Positions 42,661 to 51,799 of a DNA stretch of 64,000 nucleotides are shown piece by piece. The first letter of the stretch is position 1, and every line of letters starts with the position of its first letter. Position numbers and translations under genes: made by a program. Source of the stretch: Rhodoferax antarcticus ANT.BR (lineage in GTDB: Bacteria; Pseudomonadota; Gammaproteobacteria; Burkholderiales; Burkholderiaceae_C); contig NZ_MSYM01000008.1 of NCBI RefSeq assembly GCF_001938565.1, forward strand, positions 186,001-250,000. The letters run 5' to 3'. A model generated the notes under the pieces. The model saw only the letters and a program-made list of their open reading frames with translations. It made no database searches and was not told the origin of the DNA.

Positions 42661-44886
42661 ATGACTGATACCGCCCCCACCCCCGCTGAACCAGTTCCTG
42701 GACCCGGTCCCGTGACCGTTATCGCCGCTGTGATCGCACCGCCCCCCGCAAAAGCGAAGGTCAAGGCGAGCACCAAGGCCAAAGCTAAGAACAAAGCCAT
42801 GCCACTTCCGCCCCCAAAGCCAGTAGACACCAGTTGGCTGGACCGCGATGTGAGCCTGTTGACTTTCAACGCGCGGGTGCTGCACTGGGCCAAAAAGACC
42901 GACGTGCCGCTGTTGGAGCGGGTGCGTTACCTGACCATCGTGTCATCCAACCTGGATGAATTTTTTGAGGTGCGCGCCGCGCTGTACACCAGCCTGGCCA
43001 AACCCAAAGCCGCCTTGAGCGCCATCGACGCGCAAGCTCAGGAAGCCCTGAGCAAAGCCGCGCACTCGCTGGTAGAGGAGCAATACGCGCTGTACAACGA
43101 GGTTCTGATGCCCGCCCTGACCAAAGAAGGCGTGCGGGTGGTGCCCCATGGTGAGCGCACGCAGGCGCAGCAGCGCTGGGTGAAGTCGTATTTCGAGCGC
43201 GAGGTGCGCCCGCTGCTGCTGCCGGTCGGGCTGGACCCGGCGCACCCGTTTCCGCAGGTGGCCAACAAGTCGCTGAATTTCATCGTTCGCCTGTCAGGGC
43301 ATGACGCGTTTGGCCGTGAGATCGACATTGCCATCGTCAAGGTGCCGCGCAGCTTGCCGCGCTTTATCCGTGTGCCGGACACACTGTCGGGCAAGCGCAT
43401 GTTGTTTGTGTCGATCTCCAGCGTGATCCGCTCACACCTGAAAGACCTGTTTCCCGGGCGCGTGGTGGGTGAATTTTCGCAGTTCCGCGTCACGCGGCAC
43501 TCGGACTTGTCGGTGGACGAAGAAGACGTGAAAAACCTGCGTACCGCGCTGCGCCAGGGGCTGGTGCACCGCAACTACGGCCAGGCGGTGCGGCTTGAAG
43601 TCTCGGCGGGTTGTTCTGAGCATTTGTCCGACCTGCTGCTGCGCCAGTTTGAGCTGCCCGCATCTGCCCTGTACCGGGTGCATGGGCCGGTGAATCTTGT
43701 GCGCTTGAGCCAGTTGATCGATCAGCTTGACCAACCCCAATGGCTATGGCCGCGTTACGAGGCCAGCTATCCGGTGCAGTTGTCCACCAACACGCCGATC
43801 TTTGAGCAACTGGCCGAGGGCGATGTGCTGATCCACCAGCCCTTTGAGAGCTTTGACGGCGTGCTGGCTTTTTTGCGCGAAGCCGTGTTTGACCCGCAGG
43901 TGCTGGCCATCAAACAGACGATTTACCGCACCGGCTCCGACTCGGTGCTGATGGAGCTGCTGCACCAGGCGGTGCAGCGTGGCAAAGAAGTGACCGTGGT
44001 GGTGGAGCTCAAAGCGCGCTTTGACGAAGAAGCCAACATCAACTGGGCCGAAAAACTGGAGTACGTGGGTGCGCAGGTGGTGTATGGCATCGTCGGCCTG
44101 AAAACCCACGCCAAGATGCTGCTGGTGTCGCGCCGTGAGGGACGCAACATTCGCCGCTACGCGCACCTGTCCACCGGCAATTACAACCCCAAGACTGCGC
44201 GGCTTTACACCGATCTGAGCTACCTCACCGCCAACCCCAAGCTCACTGCCGACATGGAAACCGTGTTCAGCCTGCTGGCCAACCAAAGCCGTATTCCCAA
44301 ACTGGGCAAGCTGATTCTGGCGCCGTTTCACCTGCAGCGCAGCCTGATCGACTGGGTGGACAAGGTGGCCAAAGCCGCCGCTCAGGGCGTGCCCGGGCGC
44401 ATCATCCTGAAGATGAACAGCCTGACCGACGAGCGCCTGATGGAAGCGCTGGTGCGCGCTGGCCAAGCTGGCGTGGAGGTGGATTTGATCGTGCGTGGTG
44501 CCTGCATGTTGCCCGCGCAACGCCCGGGGTTCACTGAACACATTCGAGTGCGCAGCATCATTGGCCGCTTTCTGGAGCACACACGGGTGTTTTACTTCAA
44601 GGCGGGTGCGCTGGAGGCGCTGTATTTGTCCAGCGCCGACTGGATGAACCGCAACATGCTGCGCCGGGTGGAGCTGGCCTGGCCGGTGGAAGACCCAGCT
44701 TTGCGCAAGCGCGTGGTGGACGAATGTCTGACCATGTACCTGGCCGACGCGGTGGACGTCTGGACGATGGCCCCCGACGGCAGCTACCACCAGCCGCATG
44801 TGGCGCGCCACCGCAGCGCCGACAAAGCCAAGCCGGCCCTTGGCGCACAAGGCAAGTTGATGGCACTTTATTCGGCCAAACCCTGA
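42661..44886 (+). CDS. ppk: Polyphosphate kinase 1
   Basis: A 741-residue PPK1. The core starts near residue 58 with LDRDVSLLTFNARVLHWA. Phosphohistidine and HKD-type motifs are present: KTHAKMLLVSRRE, YAHLSTGNYNPKTARLYTDLS. The first 55 residues are an added Pro/Ala/Lys-rich, disordered leader. It makes polyphosphate from ATP reversibly. Followed by a SixA-like phosphatase, with ppx convergent. Confidence 0.96.
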   Translation: MTDTAPTPAEPVPGPGPVTVIAAVIAPPPAKAKVKASTKAKAKNKAMPLPPPKPVDTSWLDRDVSLLTFNARVLHWAKKTDVPLLERVRYLTIVSSNLDEFFEVRAALYTSLAKPKAALSAIDAQAQEALSKAAHSLVEEQYALYNEVLMPALTKEGVRVVPHGERTQAQQRWVKSYFEREVRPLLLPVGLDPAHPFPQVANKSLNFIVRLSGHDAFGREIDIAIVKVPRSLPRFIRVPDTLSGKRMLFVSISSVIRSHLKDLFPGRVVGEFSQFRVTRHSDLSVDEEDVKNLRTALRQGLVHRNYGQAVRLEVSAGCSEHLSDLLLRQFELPASALYRVHGPVNLVRLSQLIDQLDQPQWLWPRYEASYPVQLSTNTPIFEQLAEGDVLIHQPFESFDGVLAFLREAVFDPQVLAIKQTIYRTGSDSVLMELLHQAVQRGKEVTVVVELKARFDEEANINWAEKLEYVGAQVVYGIVGLKTHAKMLLVSRREGRNIRRYAHLSTGNYNPKTARLYTDLSYLTANPKLTADMETVFSLLANQSRIPKLGKLILAPFHLQRSLIDWVDKVAKAAAQGVPGRIILKMNSLTDERLMEALVRAGQAGVEVDLIVRGACMLPAQRPGFTEHIRVRSIIGRFLEHTRVFYFKAGALEALYLSSADWMNRNMLRRVELAWPVEDPALRKRVVDECLTMYLADAVDVWTMAPDGSYHQPHVARHRSADKAKPALGAQGKLMALYSAKP

Positions 44887-44906
44887 TGCTATAAGCGGAG
44901 CTAGCT

Positions 44907-45383
44907 ATGGATTTAATACTATGGCGGCACGCGCAGACGTTTGATGCCGAGCCCGGTGATGACGATTTGTCGCGCCTCCTCACCCCTAAGGGCGAAGGCC
45001 AGGCCGCGCGTGTCGGCAAGTGGTTGGACCGGCAGTTGCCCGACAGCACCCGTGTGCTGGTCAGCCCGGCGCGCCGCGCTGAGCAAACCGCCCGGGCGTT
45101 AGGGCGCAAGTTCAAGTTCCGCGACGAGTTGGCCCCCGACTGCCATGCCGATGAAGCCCTGGCCTTCATCCAGTGGCGCGCTGAAAACAGCCTGCCGCAC
45201 AAGGGCTCGGTGTTGTTGGTCGGCCACCAGCCCATGCTCGGCCAGATCGCCGCGCGCCTGCTGGGCGTGGATGAATCCGCTTGCGACATCCGTAAAGGCG
45301 CGGTCTGGTGGCTGCGCAGCCGCCAGCGTGAGGACCAACTGCAGGTGTCGCTGCTGACCGTGATCAGCCCGGATCTGATTTGA
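44907..45383 (+). CDS. SixA-like histidine phosphatase
   Basis: A 158-residue protein of the phosphoglycerate-mutase/histidine phosphatase superfamily. Catalytic LILWRHAQT is at the N-terminus (RHG-type motif with RHA), SPARRAEQTARAL in the middle and LVGHQPMLG near 110. SixA removes phosphate from His of phosphotransfer proteins; the target here is open. It lies between ppk and ppx. A degraded scrap of the interspersed repeat (about 44883-44911) covers its start. Confidence 0.85.
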   Translation: MDLILWRHAQTFDAEPGDDDLSRLLTPKGEGQAARVGKWLDRQLPDSTRVLVSPARRAEQTARALGRKFKFRDELAPDCHADEALAFIQWRAENSLPHKGSVLLVGHQPMLGQIAARLLGVDESACDIRKGAVWWLRSRQREDQLQVSLLTVISPDLI

Positions 45384-45402
45384 GCGCGCGCACGCGCCGC
45401 GG

Positions 45403-46911
45403 CTACTGCACCAGCAGGTCAAAACGCCAGGGCAATCTTTGCCAGGCCAGGCTTTCCTGGCGCAGCAAGTGGGCCGACTGCGGGTAGCTCGTCACCCAGG
45501 CTGAGCTGGTGGTCAAGGCATAGCGCTGGCAGGTGGGGGTGTAGCTCAGGCTGACGCCGTCGTCCTGCGGGTCTTGCCGAGCGTGACACAAGATGACGGC
45601 CAGGCGCAGCGCCAGCAATTGCATGACAAAGCCAACTTCTTCAAAGTCGACACCGATCTTTTTCAGCTTGCCACGGTGTCCCAGCACCAGCAAGCCCAGG
45701 CGCTGCAGCTCCGGCAAACTGAAGCCAACGGTGTCGGCGTTTTGCAGAATGTAGGCACCGTGCTTATGGTAGTCGCAACTGGCGATGGCCATGCCAATCT
45801 CATGCAGCGTTGCGGCCCAGCCCAGTTTGCGCTGCAGGATGCGGGCGGCCTCCAGGCTGGTGGCATCCGGGCTGGTGGGCAGCATCTGCGTCAGTAAGCG
45901 GCCCGCCACCCGCGCCACGCGCTGCGCCTGCGCGCCATCTACTGCAAACTTTTGCGCCAGCCGCTGCACCGAGCTGTCACGCGCGTCAGTGTTATGGGCG
46001 TCGCGCTCGACCATCTCCAGCAGCACGCCGTGGCGCAGCGCGCCTTCGGCCACATGCAGGGTGTCAATGCGCAGCAGTTTCATCAACCCATGCAGCACGC
46101 TCACGCCGCCACCCAGCACGGCGCGGCGGTCGTCCTTGAGACCTTCCAGCGCTACCAGGTTGACGTTGCCCGCGCGCAGCAGGCATTTGACCAGCCAGTT
46201 CAGTCCGTCGCGGCTGATGAGCCCGGCCGGAAAACCGGCCTGCTGCAGAATCACAGCCACCGCAGCCACCGTACCGGAGGCGCCGTAAGCCTTATCCCAG
46301 GCGCTGCGCGGGTAGTTGGTGAGCGCGTCGTCCAGCACCGCCTGGGCGGCGATTTCAGCACGGTACAGGGTGGCTTCGGTGAACTCGCCATTGGGAAAGT
46401 ACTTCATCGACCAGGCCACGCTCCCTACCCGGTAAGAGGCGGTCTGGGTGGCTTGCAAGTCATGGCCCAGCACCAGTTCGGTAGAGCGCCCGCCGATGTC
46501 GATCACCAGCCGCCGCTCGCTGTTTTGCGGCAGCAGTTGCGCCACGCCAAGATAGATCAGGCGCGCTTCTTCGGTGCCGGCAATCACCTCGATCGGAAAG
46601 CCCAGAATCTGGCTGCCGCGCTGGATGAATTCGTCGCGGTTTTTGGCCTCACGCAGGGTTTGCGTGGCCACCGCACGCACCTGCGCGGTGCTGAAGCCTG
46701 CCAGGCGTTCGGCAAAACGCGCCAGGCAATCCCAGCCGCGCGTCATGGCCTGCAGCGACAGGTTGCGTTCCTCGTCAAAGCCGTTGCCCAGGCGCACGGT
46801 CTCTTTCAGGTAGTCCACGCGCTGGATCTGGCCGTGGTCGTATTGCCCGATTTCAAGCCGAAAGCTGTTGGAGCCCAGGTCGATGGCTGCCAGGAAGGTA
46901 CCGTTGTTCAT
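45403..46911 (-). CDS. ppx: Exopolyphosphatase / pppGpp phosphohydrolase
   Basis: A 502-residue Ppx/GppA enzyme: N-terminal ASKHA motif AIDLGSNSFRLEIGQ, then LVIDIGGRSTELVLG and GTEEARLIYLGVAQ. The C-terminal part has the HD-like helical domain. It hydrolyses polyphosphate ends and possibly pppGpp. Convergent with the ppk-sixA unit, so polyphosphate synthesis and breakdown are side by side. Confidence 0.94.
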   Translation of the reverse strand: MNNGTFLAAIDLGSNSFRLEIGQYDHGQIQRVDYLKETVRLGNGFDEERNLSLQAMTRGWDCLARFAERLAGFSTAQVRAVATQTLREAKNRDEFIQRGSQILGFPIEVIAGTEEARLIYLGVAQLLPQNSERRLVIDIGGRSTELVLGHDLQATQTASYRVGSVAWSMKYFPNGEFTEATLYRAEIAAQAVLDDALTNYPRSAWDKAYGASGTVAAVAVILQQAGFPAGLISRDGLNWLVKCLLRAGNVNLVALEGLKDDRRAVLGGGVSVLHGLMKLLRIDTLHVAEGALRHGVLLEMVERDAHNTDARDSSVQRLAQKFAVDGAQAQRVARVAGRLLTQMLPTSPDATSLEAARILQRKLGWAATLHEIGMAIASCDYHKHGAYILQNADTVGFSLPELQRLGLLVLGHRGKLKKIGVDFEEVGFVMQLLALRLAVILCHARQDPQDDGVSLSYTPTCQRYALTTSSAWVTSYPQSAHLLRQESLAWQRLPWRFDLLVQ

Positions 46912-47039
46912 AACAGCAGTTTACTTTTTTAGTGTGGCGGAAAAATGTCAAAGCTGTGTCAACGAGGATCTAACGGCCCAGACTGCGCATCAAATCGTGG
47001 TTTTGCTCACCTTGCAAGCATTCGGAATCGTTCTGTCTA

Positions 47040-47063
47040 TTCAATAAATGTTGTATTATTGAA
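47040..47063. promoter_or_regulatory. ArsR-type operator
   Basis: TTCAATAA (47040-47047) and TTATTGAA (47056-47063) form a perfect 8-bp inverted repeat with 8-base spacing. It ends three bases before arsR, the expected place and AT-rich type for an ArsR autoregulatory site. Confidence 0.75.
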
Positions 47064-47065
47064 AT

Positions 47066-47413
47066 ATGAACACCGCCTCAGCCACCCCTATCTTTGAATC
47101 ACTCTCATCTGCCGTACGGTTGGACATTTACCGCTTGCTGGTCAAGACCGGACCGCAAGGGCTGGTGGCCGGCGAAATTGGCAGTGCGCTGGGCATTGCG
47201 CCGACCAATTTGTCCTTTCACCTGAAGGCCTTGACGCACAACCAGTTGCTGGGCGTGGTGCAGGAAGGGCGCTTCCTGCGCTACCGCGCGAACTTGGCCG
47301 TGGTGCAGGAACTGATCACCTTTCTCACCGAGGAGTGTTGCACCGGCCAGCCGGAACAATGTGGCGAACTCTGCTCGCCCGTGGACTGCAGCGAAGGTAC
47401 GTCGGCTCTCTGA
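47066..47413 (+). CDS. arsR: ArsR-family arsenic-responsive repressor
   Basis: A 115-residue winged-helix repressor: VRLDIYRLLVKTGPQGLVAGE, then the recognition helix LGIAPTNLSFHLKALTHNQL. The C-terminus has a Cys-rich ECCTGQPEQCGELCSPVDC cluster, likely the As(III) site. This C-terminal placement differs from the classical ELCVCDL site and matches the atypical ArsR type. First gene of arsR-arsC-acr3. Confidence 0.92.
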   Translation: MNTASATPIFESLSSAVRLDIYRLLVKTGPQGLVAGEIGSALGIAPTNLSFHLKALTHNQLLGVVQEGRFLRYRANLAVVQELITFLTEECCTGQPEQCGELCSPVDCSEGTSAL

Positions 47414-47480
47414 AGAAACGCGCAAATAAAGAAACCAATTTTTTAACACAAGCTCTTGCCCAACTTCCAGGAACCCAAGC

Positions 47481-47981
47481 ATGCCTGAAGCAACTCTCAA
47501 TGTCCTGTTTTTATGCACCCACAACTCGGCGCGCAGCATTCTGGCTGAAGCCATCCTGAACCTCATTGGCAAAGGCCGCTTCAAGGGCTTTTCCGCTGGC
47601 AGCAGCCCGCGTGACAACCAGCAACCCAACCCGCTGGGCTTGCAGATGCTGCAAAGCGCGGGCATCTCTATCGACGGCCTGCACAGCAAATCATGGGACG
47701 AGTTTGGCCTGCCCGACGCCCCGCACATGGACCTGGTGATCACCGTCTGCGACAACGCGGCCGGTGAAGTTTGCCCCTATTGGCCCGGCCAGCCAGCTAC
47801 CGCGCATTGGGGCTACGCCGACCCATCTGCTGGTGACGGTACTGATGCGCAAAAGTTGGAGGCCTTTCGTCAGACGCTGCTCGCGCTCATGCGGCGGTTG
47901 CAATTGCTGGTGAGCCTGCCTGTTGAAAAGCTACAAAAAACCATGTTGCAAAACACAGCCCGCGACTTGGCCAAGGCCTGA
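47481..47981 (+). CDS. arsC: Arsenate reductase, LMW-phosphatase type
   Basis: A 166-residue thioredoxin-coupled-type ArsC. The phosphatase loop is LFLCTHNSARSILAEA (C-x5-R) near residue 12. The redox Cys appears in VITVCDNAAGEVCPYWPG, and HWGYADPSAG is the family DP loop. It reduces arsenate to arsenite for export by Acr3. Spacing to acr3 is 3 bases. Confidence 0.93.
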   Translation: MPEATLNVLFLCTHNSARSILAEAILNLIGKGRFKGFSAGSSPRDNQQPNPLGLQMLQSAGISIDGLHSKSWDEFGLPDAPHMDLVITVCDNAAGEVCPYWPGQPATAHWGYADPSAGDGTDAQKLEAFRQTLLALMRRLQLLVSLPVEKLQKTMLQNTARDLAKA

Positions 47982-47984
47982 GTC

Positions 47985-49052
47985 ATGAGTGCCCAATGTG
48001 AAGTGACCGGCAAACGCGCAGCCGGTGCGCCCATGAGCGTGTTTGAGCGCTATTTGACGGTGTGGGTGCTGCTGTGCATCGTGGTTGGCATTGGCCTGGG
48101 GCGGTTTTTGCCCGGTGTGTTTCAGACCATTGGCCGCATGCAGGTGGCGCAGGTCAACCTGCCGGTGGGCTTGTTGATCTGGGTGATGATCATCCCGATG
48201 CTGGTGAAGGTTGATTTTGGCGCCCTTCACGAGGTGCGCCAGCATGCTAAGGGCATCGGCGTCACGCTGTTTGTCAACTGGCTGGTGAAGCCGTTTTCCA
48301 TGGCGTTTCTGGGGTGGCTGTTCATTCGCCAGCTGTTTGCGCCCTGGTTGCCGCCGGACCAGATCGACAGCTACATTGCCGGGCTGATTTTGCTGGCGGC
48401 GGCACCCTGCACCGCCATGGTGTTTGTCTGGAGCCGCCTCACCGGTGGCGACCCGCTGTTTACCCTGACGCAAGTGGCGCTGAACGACAGCATCATGGTG
48501 GTGGCGTTTGCGCCGCTGGTGGCGTTTTTGCTGGGCTTGTCGAGCATCATCGTGCCATGGGACACGCTGCTGGTGTCGGTGGTGCTGTACATCGTGATCC
48601 CGGTGATCCTGGCGCAGCTGCTGCGCAAAACACTGCTGGCCAAAGGGCCGCAGGCGTTTGAGGCGGCCATGGCGAAGATCGGCCCGTGGTCGATTACCGC
48701 GTTACTGGCCACGCTGGTGCTGCTGTTTGCGTTTCAGGGCGAGGCGATTCTTCGCCAGCCGCTGGTGATTGCGCTGCTGGCCGTGCCGATTCTGATCCAG
48801 GTGCTGTTCAATTCGGGCCTGGCGTATTGGCTGAACCGGGCGGTGGGTGAAAAGCATTCGGTGGCCTGCCCGTCAGCGCTGATCGGTGCGTCGAACTTTT
48901 TCGAGCTGGCGGTGGCCGCAGCCATCAGCCTGTTTGGCTTCAACTCCGGTGCCGCGTTGGCCACGGTGGTGGGCGTGCTGATTGAGGTGCCGGTGATGCT
49001 GCTGGTGGTGAATGTGGTCAATCGCTCCAAGGGGTGGTACGAGCGGGGTTAG
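47985..49052 (+). CDS. acr3: Arsenite efflux transporter Acr3
   Basis: A 355-residue permease with about ten helices. ACR3 motifs: IWVMIIPMLVKVDFGAL, LILLAAAPCTAMVFVWSRL with the essential Cys in the fourth helix, and ALNDSIMVVAFAPLVAFLLG. It exports As(III) using proton motive force. An alternative ATG lies about 17 residues in (MSVFERYLTVW); the leader before it is polar. Confidence 0.95.
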   Translation: MSAQCEVTGKRAAGAPMSVFERYLTVWVLLCIVVGIGLGRFLPGVFQTIGRMQVAQVNLPVGLLIWVMIIPMLVKVDFGALHEVRQHAKGIGVTLFVNWLVKPFSMAFLGWLFIRQLFAPWLPPDQIDSYIAGLILLAAAPCTAMVFVWSRLTGGDPLFTLTQVALNDSIMVVAFAPLVAFLLGLSSIIVPWDTLLVSVVLYIVIPVILAQLLRKTLLAKGPQAFEAAMAKIGPWSITALLATLVLLFAFQGEAILRQPLVIALLAVPILIQVLFNSGLAYWLNRAVGEKHSVACPSALIGASNFFELAVAAAISLFGFNSGAALATVVGVLIEVPVMLLVVNVVNRSKGWYERG

Positions 49053-49095
49053 CGCGCGGGCCTTGTGACACGCCTTGCGGAGTAAAATAATAACC

Positions 49096-49128
49096 CCGTT
49101 ATTTGAACGTTTTGCGTTAAAATAACGG
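49096..49128. promoter_or_regulatory. Inverted repeat before the DUF4143 ATPase gene
   Basis: CCGTTATTT (49096-49104) is complementary to AAATAACGG (49120-49128). It ends two bases before the ATPase start, so it may be its operator. Confidence 0.5.
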
Positions 49129-49130
49129 TG

Positions 49131-50333
49131 ATGAAGCCTTCCATCATCCCGCGGGCTATCGAGTTTGCCATCCGTGAAAAGCTGGCTAATATGCCCGCGG
49201 TTGTCCTCCTGGGCCCGCGCCAAGTGGGCAAGACGACTTTAGCCCGCGCCATCGCCGCCGACTGGCCTGGTCAGTCGCTTTACCTCGACATGGAGCGCCC
49301 GGCGGATCGACGCAAACTCGACGATGCCGACAGCTACCTGCGCGCCCAGCAGGGCAAGCTGGTGGTGATAGACGAAATTCACCGTGTGCCGCAATTGTTT
49401 GAGGTGTTGCGCGGCATCATCGACGATTGGCGCGCAGCAGGACTGCGCAGCGGGCACTTTTTGCTGCTGGGCTCAGCTGCACTGGATTTGATGCAACAAG
49501 CGTCTGAAACCTTGGCAGGACGGGTGGCCTATCTGGAGGTGGCACCGCTAACCGAGGGCGAAGTGGGCAATGCCGCCCCACCCAACACCTTGTGGTTGCG
49601 CGGTGGTTTCCCTGACAGTCTTTTGGCTGCCACCGACACGGTCAGCCTGGACTGGCGGCGAGATTTCATTCGCTCCTACCTGGAGCGCGACGTGCCGATG
49701 TTCGCGCCGCGCTTGCCAGCGCCTGCCGTGGGTCGCTTGTGGACCATGCTGGCGCACAACCAGGGCGAATTGCTGGCGCAGTCCCGACTGGCGCAGGCTC
49801 TAGGCGTGTCGGTGCCCACCGTTGCCCGTTATCTTGACTTGCTGGTGAGTTTGCAACTGGTGCGCAGCGTGCAACCCTGGAGCTGCAATGCGGGCAAACG
49901 CTTGGTTAAAACACCCAAAACCTATGTGCGCGACAGTGGCATCGTGCACGCCCTGCTGGCGCTTGAAACCCTGGACGATGTTCTGGGTCACCCGGTTGCC
50001 GGGCACAGCTACGAGGGCATGGTGCTGGAGACCCTGATGCAAGTGGCCGGGCCGCGCTATGGCGCCTACTTTTACCGCACGCAAGATGGTGCCGAAATCG
50101 ATCTGGTGCTGGCACGCGGCAACACGCCCGAGATCGCCGTGGAGGTCAAACGCTCCAGCGCCCCCAGTCCACAAAAGGGCTTTGCCATCGCCTGCGACGA
50201 CCTGGCCATCACGCGCCGCTATGTGGTGTACCCCGGCGTTGAGCAATTCCCCTTGCGCCACGGTGCGCAGGCGATCAGCCTGGCAGGCTTGGTACAATTG
50301 TTAATGCCTAATCAGCCTGTAGCCCTCGTATAA
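49131..50333 (+). CDS. AAA ATPase with DUF4143 domain
   Basis: A 400-residue protein. Walker A LLGPRQVGKTTLARAIA, Walker B LVVIDEIHRVPQ, sensor LLLGSAALDL. Then a winged-helix region (LAQALGVSVPTVARYLDLLVSLQLV) and the DUF4143 nuclease-like part with DGAEIDLVLARG and IAVEVKRS, the D...E-x-K type. Widespread and of unknown role, sometimes thought antitoxin- or defence-related. The C-terminal PVALV and stop codon come from a copy of the interspersed repeat, so the natural tail is altered. Confidence 0.82.
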   Translation: MKPSIIPRAIEFAIREKLANMPAVVLLGPRQVGKTTLARAIAADWPGQSLYLDMERPADRRKLDDADSYLRAQQGKLVVIDEIHRVPQLFEVLRGIIDDWRAAGLRSGHFLLLGSAALDLMQQASETLAGRVAYLEVAPLTEGEVGNAAPPNTLWLRGGFPDSLLAATDTVSLDWRRDFIRSYLERDVPMFAPRLPAPAVGRLWTMLAHNQGELLAQSRLAQALGVSVPTVARYLDLLVSLQLVRSVQPWSCNAGKRLVKTPKTYVRDSGIVHALLALETLDDVLGHPVAGHSYEGMVLETLMQVAGPRYGAYFYRTQDGAEIDLVLARGNTPEIAVEVKRSSAPSPQKGFAIACDDLAITRRYVVYPGVEQFPLRHGAQAISLAGLVQLLMPNQPVALV

Positions 50334-50366
50334 ATTGATTAAGCCGCTATTTAATAAATAGCATTT
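50310..50366 (+). repeat. Interspersed repeat, copy 10 (forward), partly coding
   Basis: TCAGCCTGTAGCCCTCGTAT, then GCCGCTATTTAATAAATAGC. It encodes QPVALV and the stop codon of the DUF4143 ATPase. Confidence 0.8.
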
Positions 50367-50865
50367 ATCGCGTCAGGCCTGGCCAGCGGCGCAGTAGCAG
50401 GCTGTCAAGCGCCCAGCGCCCGCTGCCAAACAAGGCCAGCGCAACCAACAACACCCCCCAGGTCACATGCTGCTGCAGCGCGGCCGGGGCAATTTCGCTG
50501 AGCGACACCACCGCCACCAAGTTCACGAAGGACAAGCCCAGCGGCGCAAAGCGCCCACCCAGGCCCAGCAGCAGCAGCACCGGCAACACCAGTTCACCCC
50601 CGGTGCCCATGACGGCCGCCACCTGATGCGGCACCAGCGAAACAGAGTATTCGTCCTGAAACAGCGCCAGCGTGGTGTCCCAGTCGTGCAGTTTGGTCAG
50701 CCCGGATTTGAAAAATGCCTCGGCCACAAAACCGCGCGCGGCCAGTGCTGCCACGCTTTGCAGCGCGTCGAGCCGGGCGTTGGGCCCGTGAAACGGCCGC
50801 AGCGCCAAGCAAAGCCAGCCAGGTGCGGCGGCACTTGTGTTTGCCGGGGTGATGATGTTGGCCAT
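50365..50865 (-). CDS. DoxX-family membrane protein
   Basis: A 166-residue protein with four helices: GFVAEAFFKSGLTKLHDW, HQVAAVMGTGGELVLPVLLLLG and a final VTWGVLLVALALFGSGRWALD. This is the usual last gene of the hvfABC(D)/bufferin loci, in which DoxX follows DUF692 and DUF2063. It looks intact, while its two upstream partners are broken. Confidence 0.85.
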   Translation of the reverse strand: MANIITPANTSAAAPGWLCLALRPFHGPNARLDALQSVAALAARGFVAEAFFKSGLTKLHDWDTTLALFQDEYSVSLVPHQVAAVMGTGGELVLPVLLLLGLGGRFAPLGLSFVNLVAVVSLSEIAPAALQQHVTWGVLLVALALFGSGRWALDSLLLRRWPGLTR

Positions 50866-50886
50866 GACGGGACTCCTGTTTTACGT

Positions 50887-50940
50887 ATCAAATATGGCTC
50901 TAGCACTTACAGGTAAAGCGCTGGTAGCTATTGAAATAAA
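50887..50940 (+). repeat. Interspersed repeat, copy 11 (forward)
   Basis: AAATATGGCTCTAGCACTTA, CAGGTAAAGCGCTGGTAGCT, then ATTGAAATAA. It lies between doxX and hvfC. Confidence 0.8.
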
Positions 50941-50974
50941 AGCAAGGTGTGATCTGCCAAGGTGCGCCAGCAAA

Positions 50975-51799
50975 TCACACCAGAGCGCTGTCACCAGCGT
51001 TGACATTGGGCGCACCGGCTTGATCCAGCGCAATCAGGCGCACGCCAAGCAAAAGCCCCGTCTGCACAGCCATGGGCAGCCAGGCGTCCACGTCTAGCTG
51101 CGCAGCGGCGGCCAGCGCAGCACCCAGGCTGTGCCCCTGCGCCAGCGCGCCCAACCAACATGCTTCGCCCGGCCAGGCCTGGCGCAGCTGCGCGCGCAGG
51201 CCCACACGCCAAACCAGCGCGCACTCACCCACGCCTTCGCGCAGCAGCTGGCCAGCCTCGGCCAGCGTCGGGCGGTGCTGCAGATGCGCGTTGACGATGC
51301 TGACCACCGGCCAGTCGCTGGTCAGCACCGCGCAGCCCGGCGCCAGCCGCAATTGCAAGGCATCGGCACCGTGCTGACCCAGCAGCGCAAAGCTGGCGGC
51401 ATCCTGCGTGGCGTTGGCCGCGCTGGCGCAGCGGTGCAGCGCCCACTCCAGCGCCGTTACGTCGGTCAAGTACGGTTCTTCGGCCAGCTGCGCGCTGCTG
51501 CGGACAAACGCTTACAGAGCCTCGCCCCATTGGCCGATGTCGCCGCGTTGGGGCGGCTGCTGGTGCCAAAAATCTTGCGCTAAAGCGGCAAAGCTCTCGC
51601 TGCCCAGCAGTTGCGCCAGCACCGGATACGCCGCCTGCAGCGCCCGCTGCGCCAGCGCGTGGCCATTGGCTTGATAGACTTTTAGGCCTCTAGCCCAGGT
51701 ACTGTCTGCGTAAGAAGCTAGGTTGTTGATAGCAACATCGGGCGGCCAGTCGAACAGGCTGGCAAGCAAAGCTTGTTGCTGCGCGGCCAGCCGGTTCAT
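50975..51799 (-). pseudogene. hvfC: hvfC (DUF2063) with an in-frame stop
   Basis: The whole frame would be 274 residues of the DUF2063 putative DNA-binding/partner protein of DUF692 enzymes: [30 protein letters not shown], then after the stop LAEEPYLTDVTALEWALHR. A TAA at 51512-51514 (after WGEAL) cuts it; the frame is the same on both sides, so this is a nonsense change, not a shift. About 15 residues near position 30 ([14 protein letters not shown]) are encoded by a repeat copy. It overlaps hvfB by four bases. Confidence 0.82.
51676..51733 (+). repeat. Interspersed repeat, copy 12 (forward), inside hvfC
   Basis: TTAGGCCTCTAGCCCAGGTA, a spacer, then CGTAAGAAGCTAGG. The gene is on the other strand, so it reads the element backwards; codons such as AGA and CTA are rare in this genome. 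Confidence 0.8.

Noticed and set aside
51512..51514. In-frame stop in hvfC as a recoded (selenocysteine) codon
   Set aside because: The codon is TAA, not TGA, and no recoding hairpin is seen; a nonsense change in a decaying locus is simpler.
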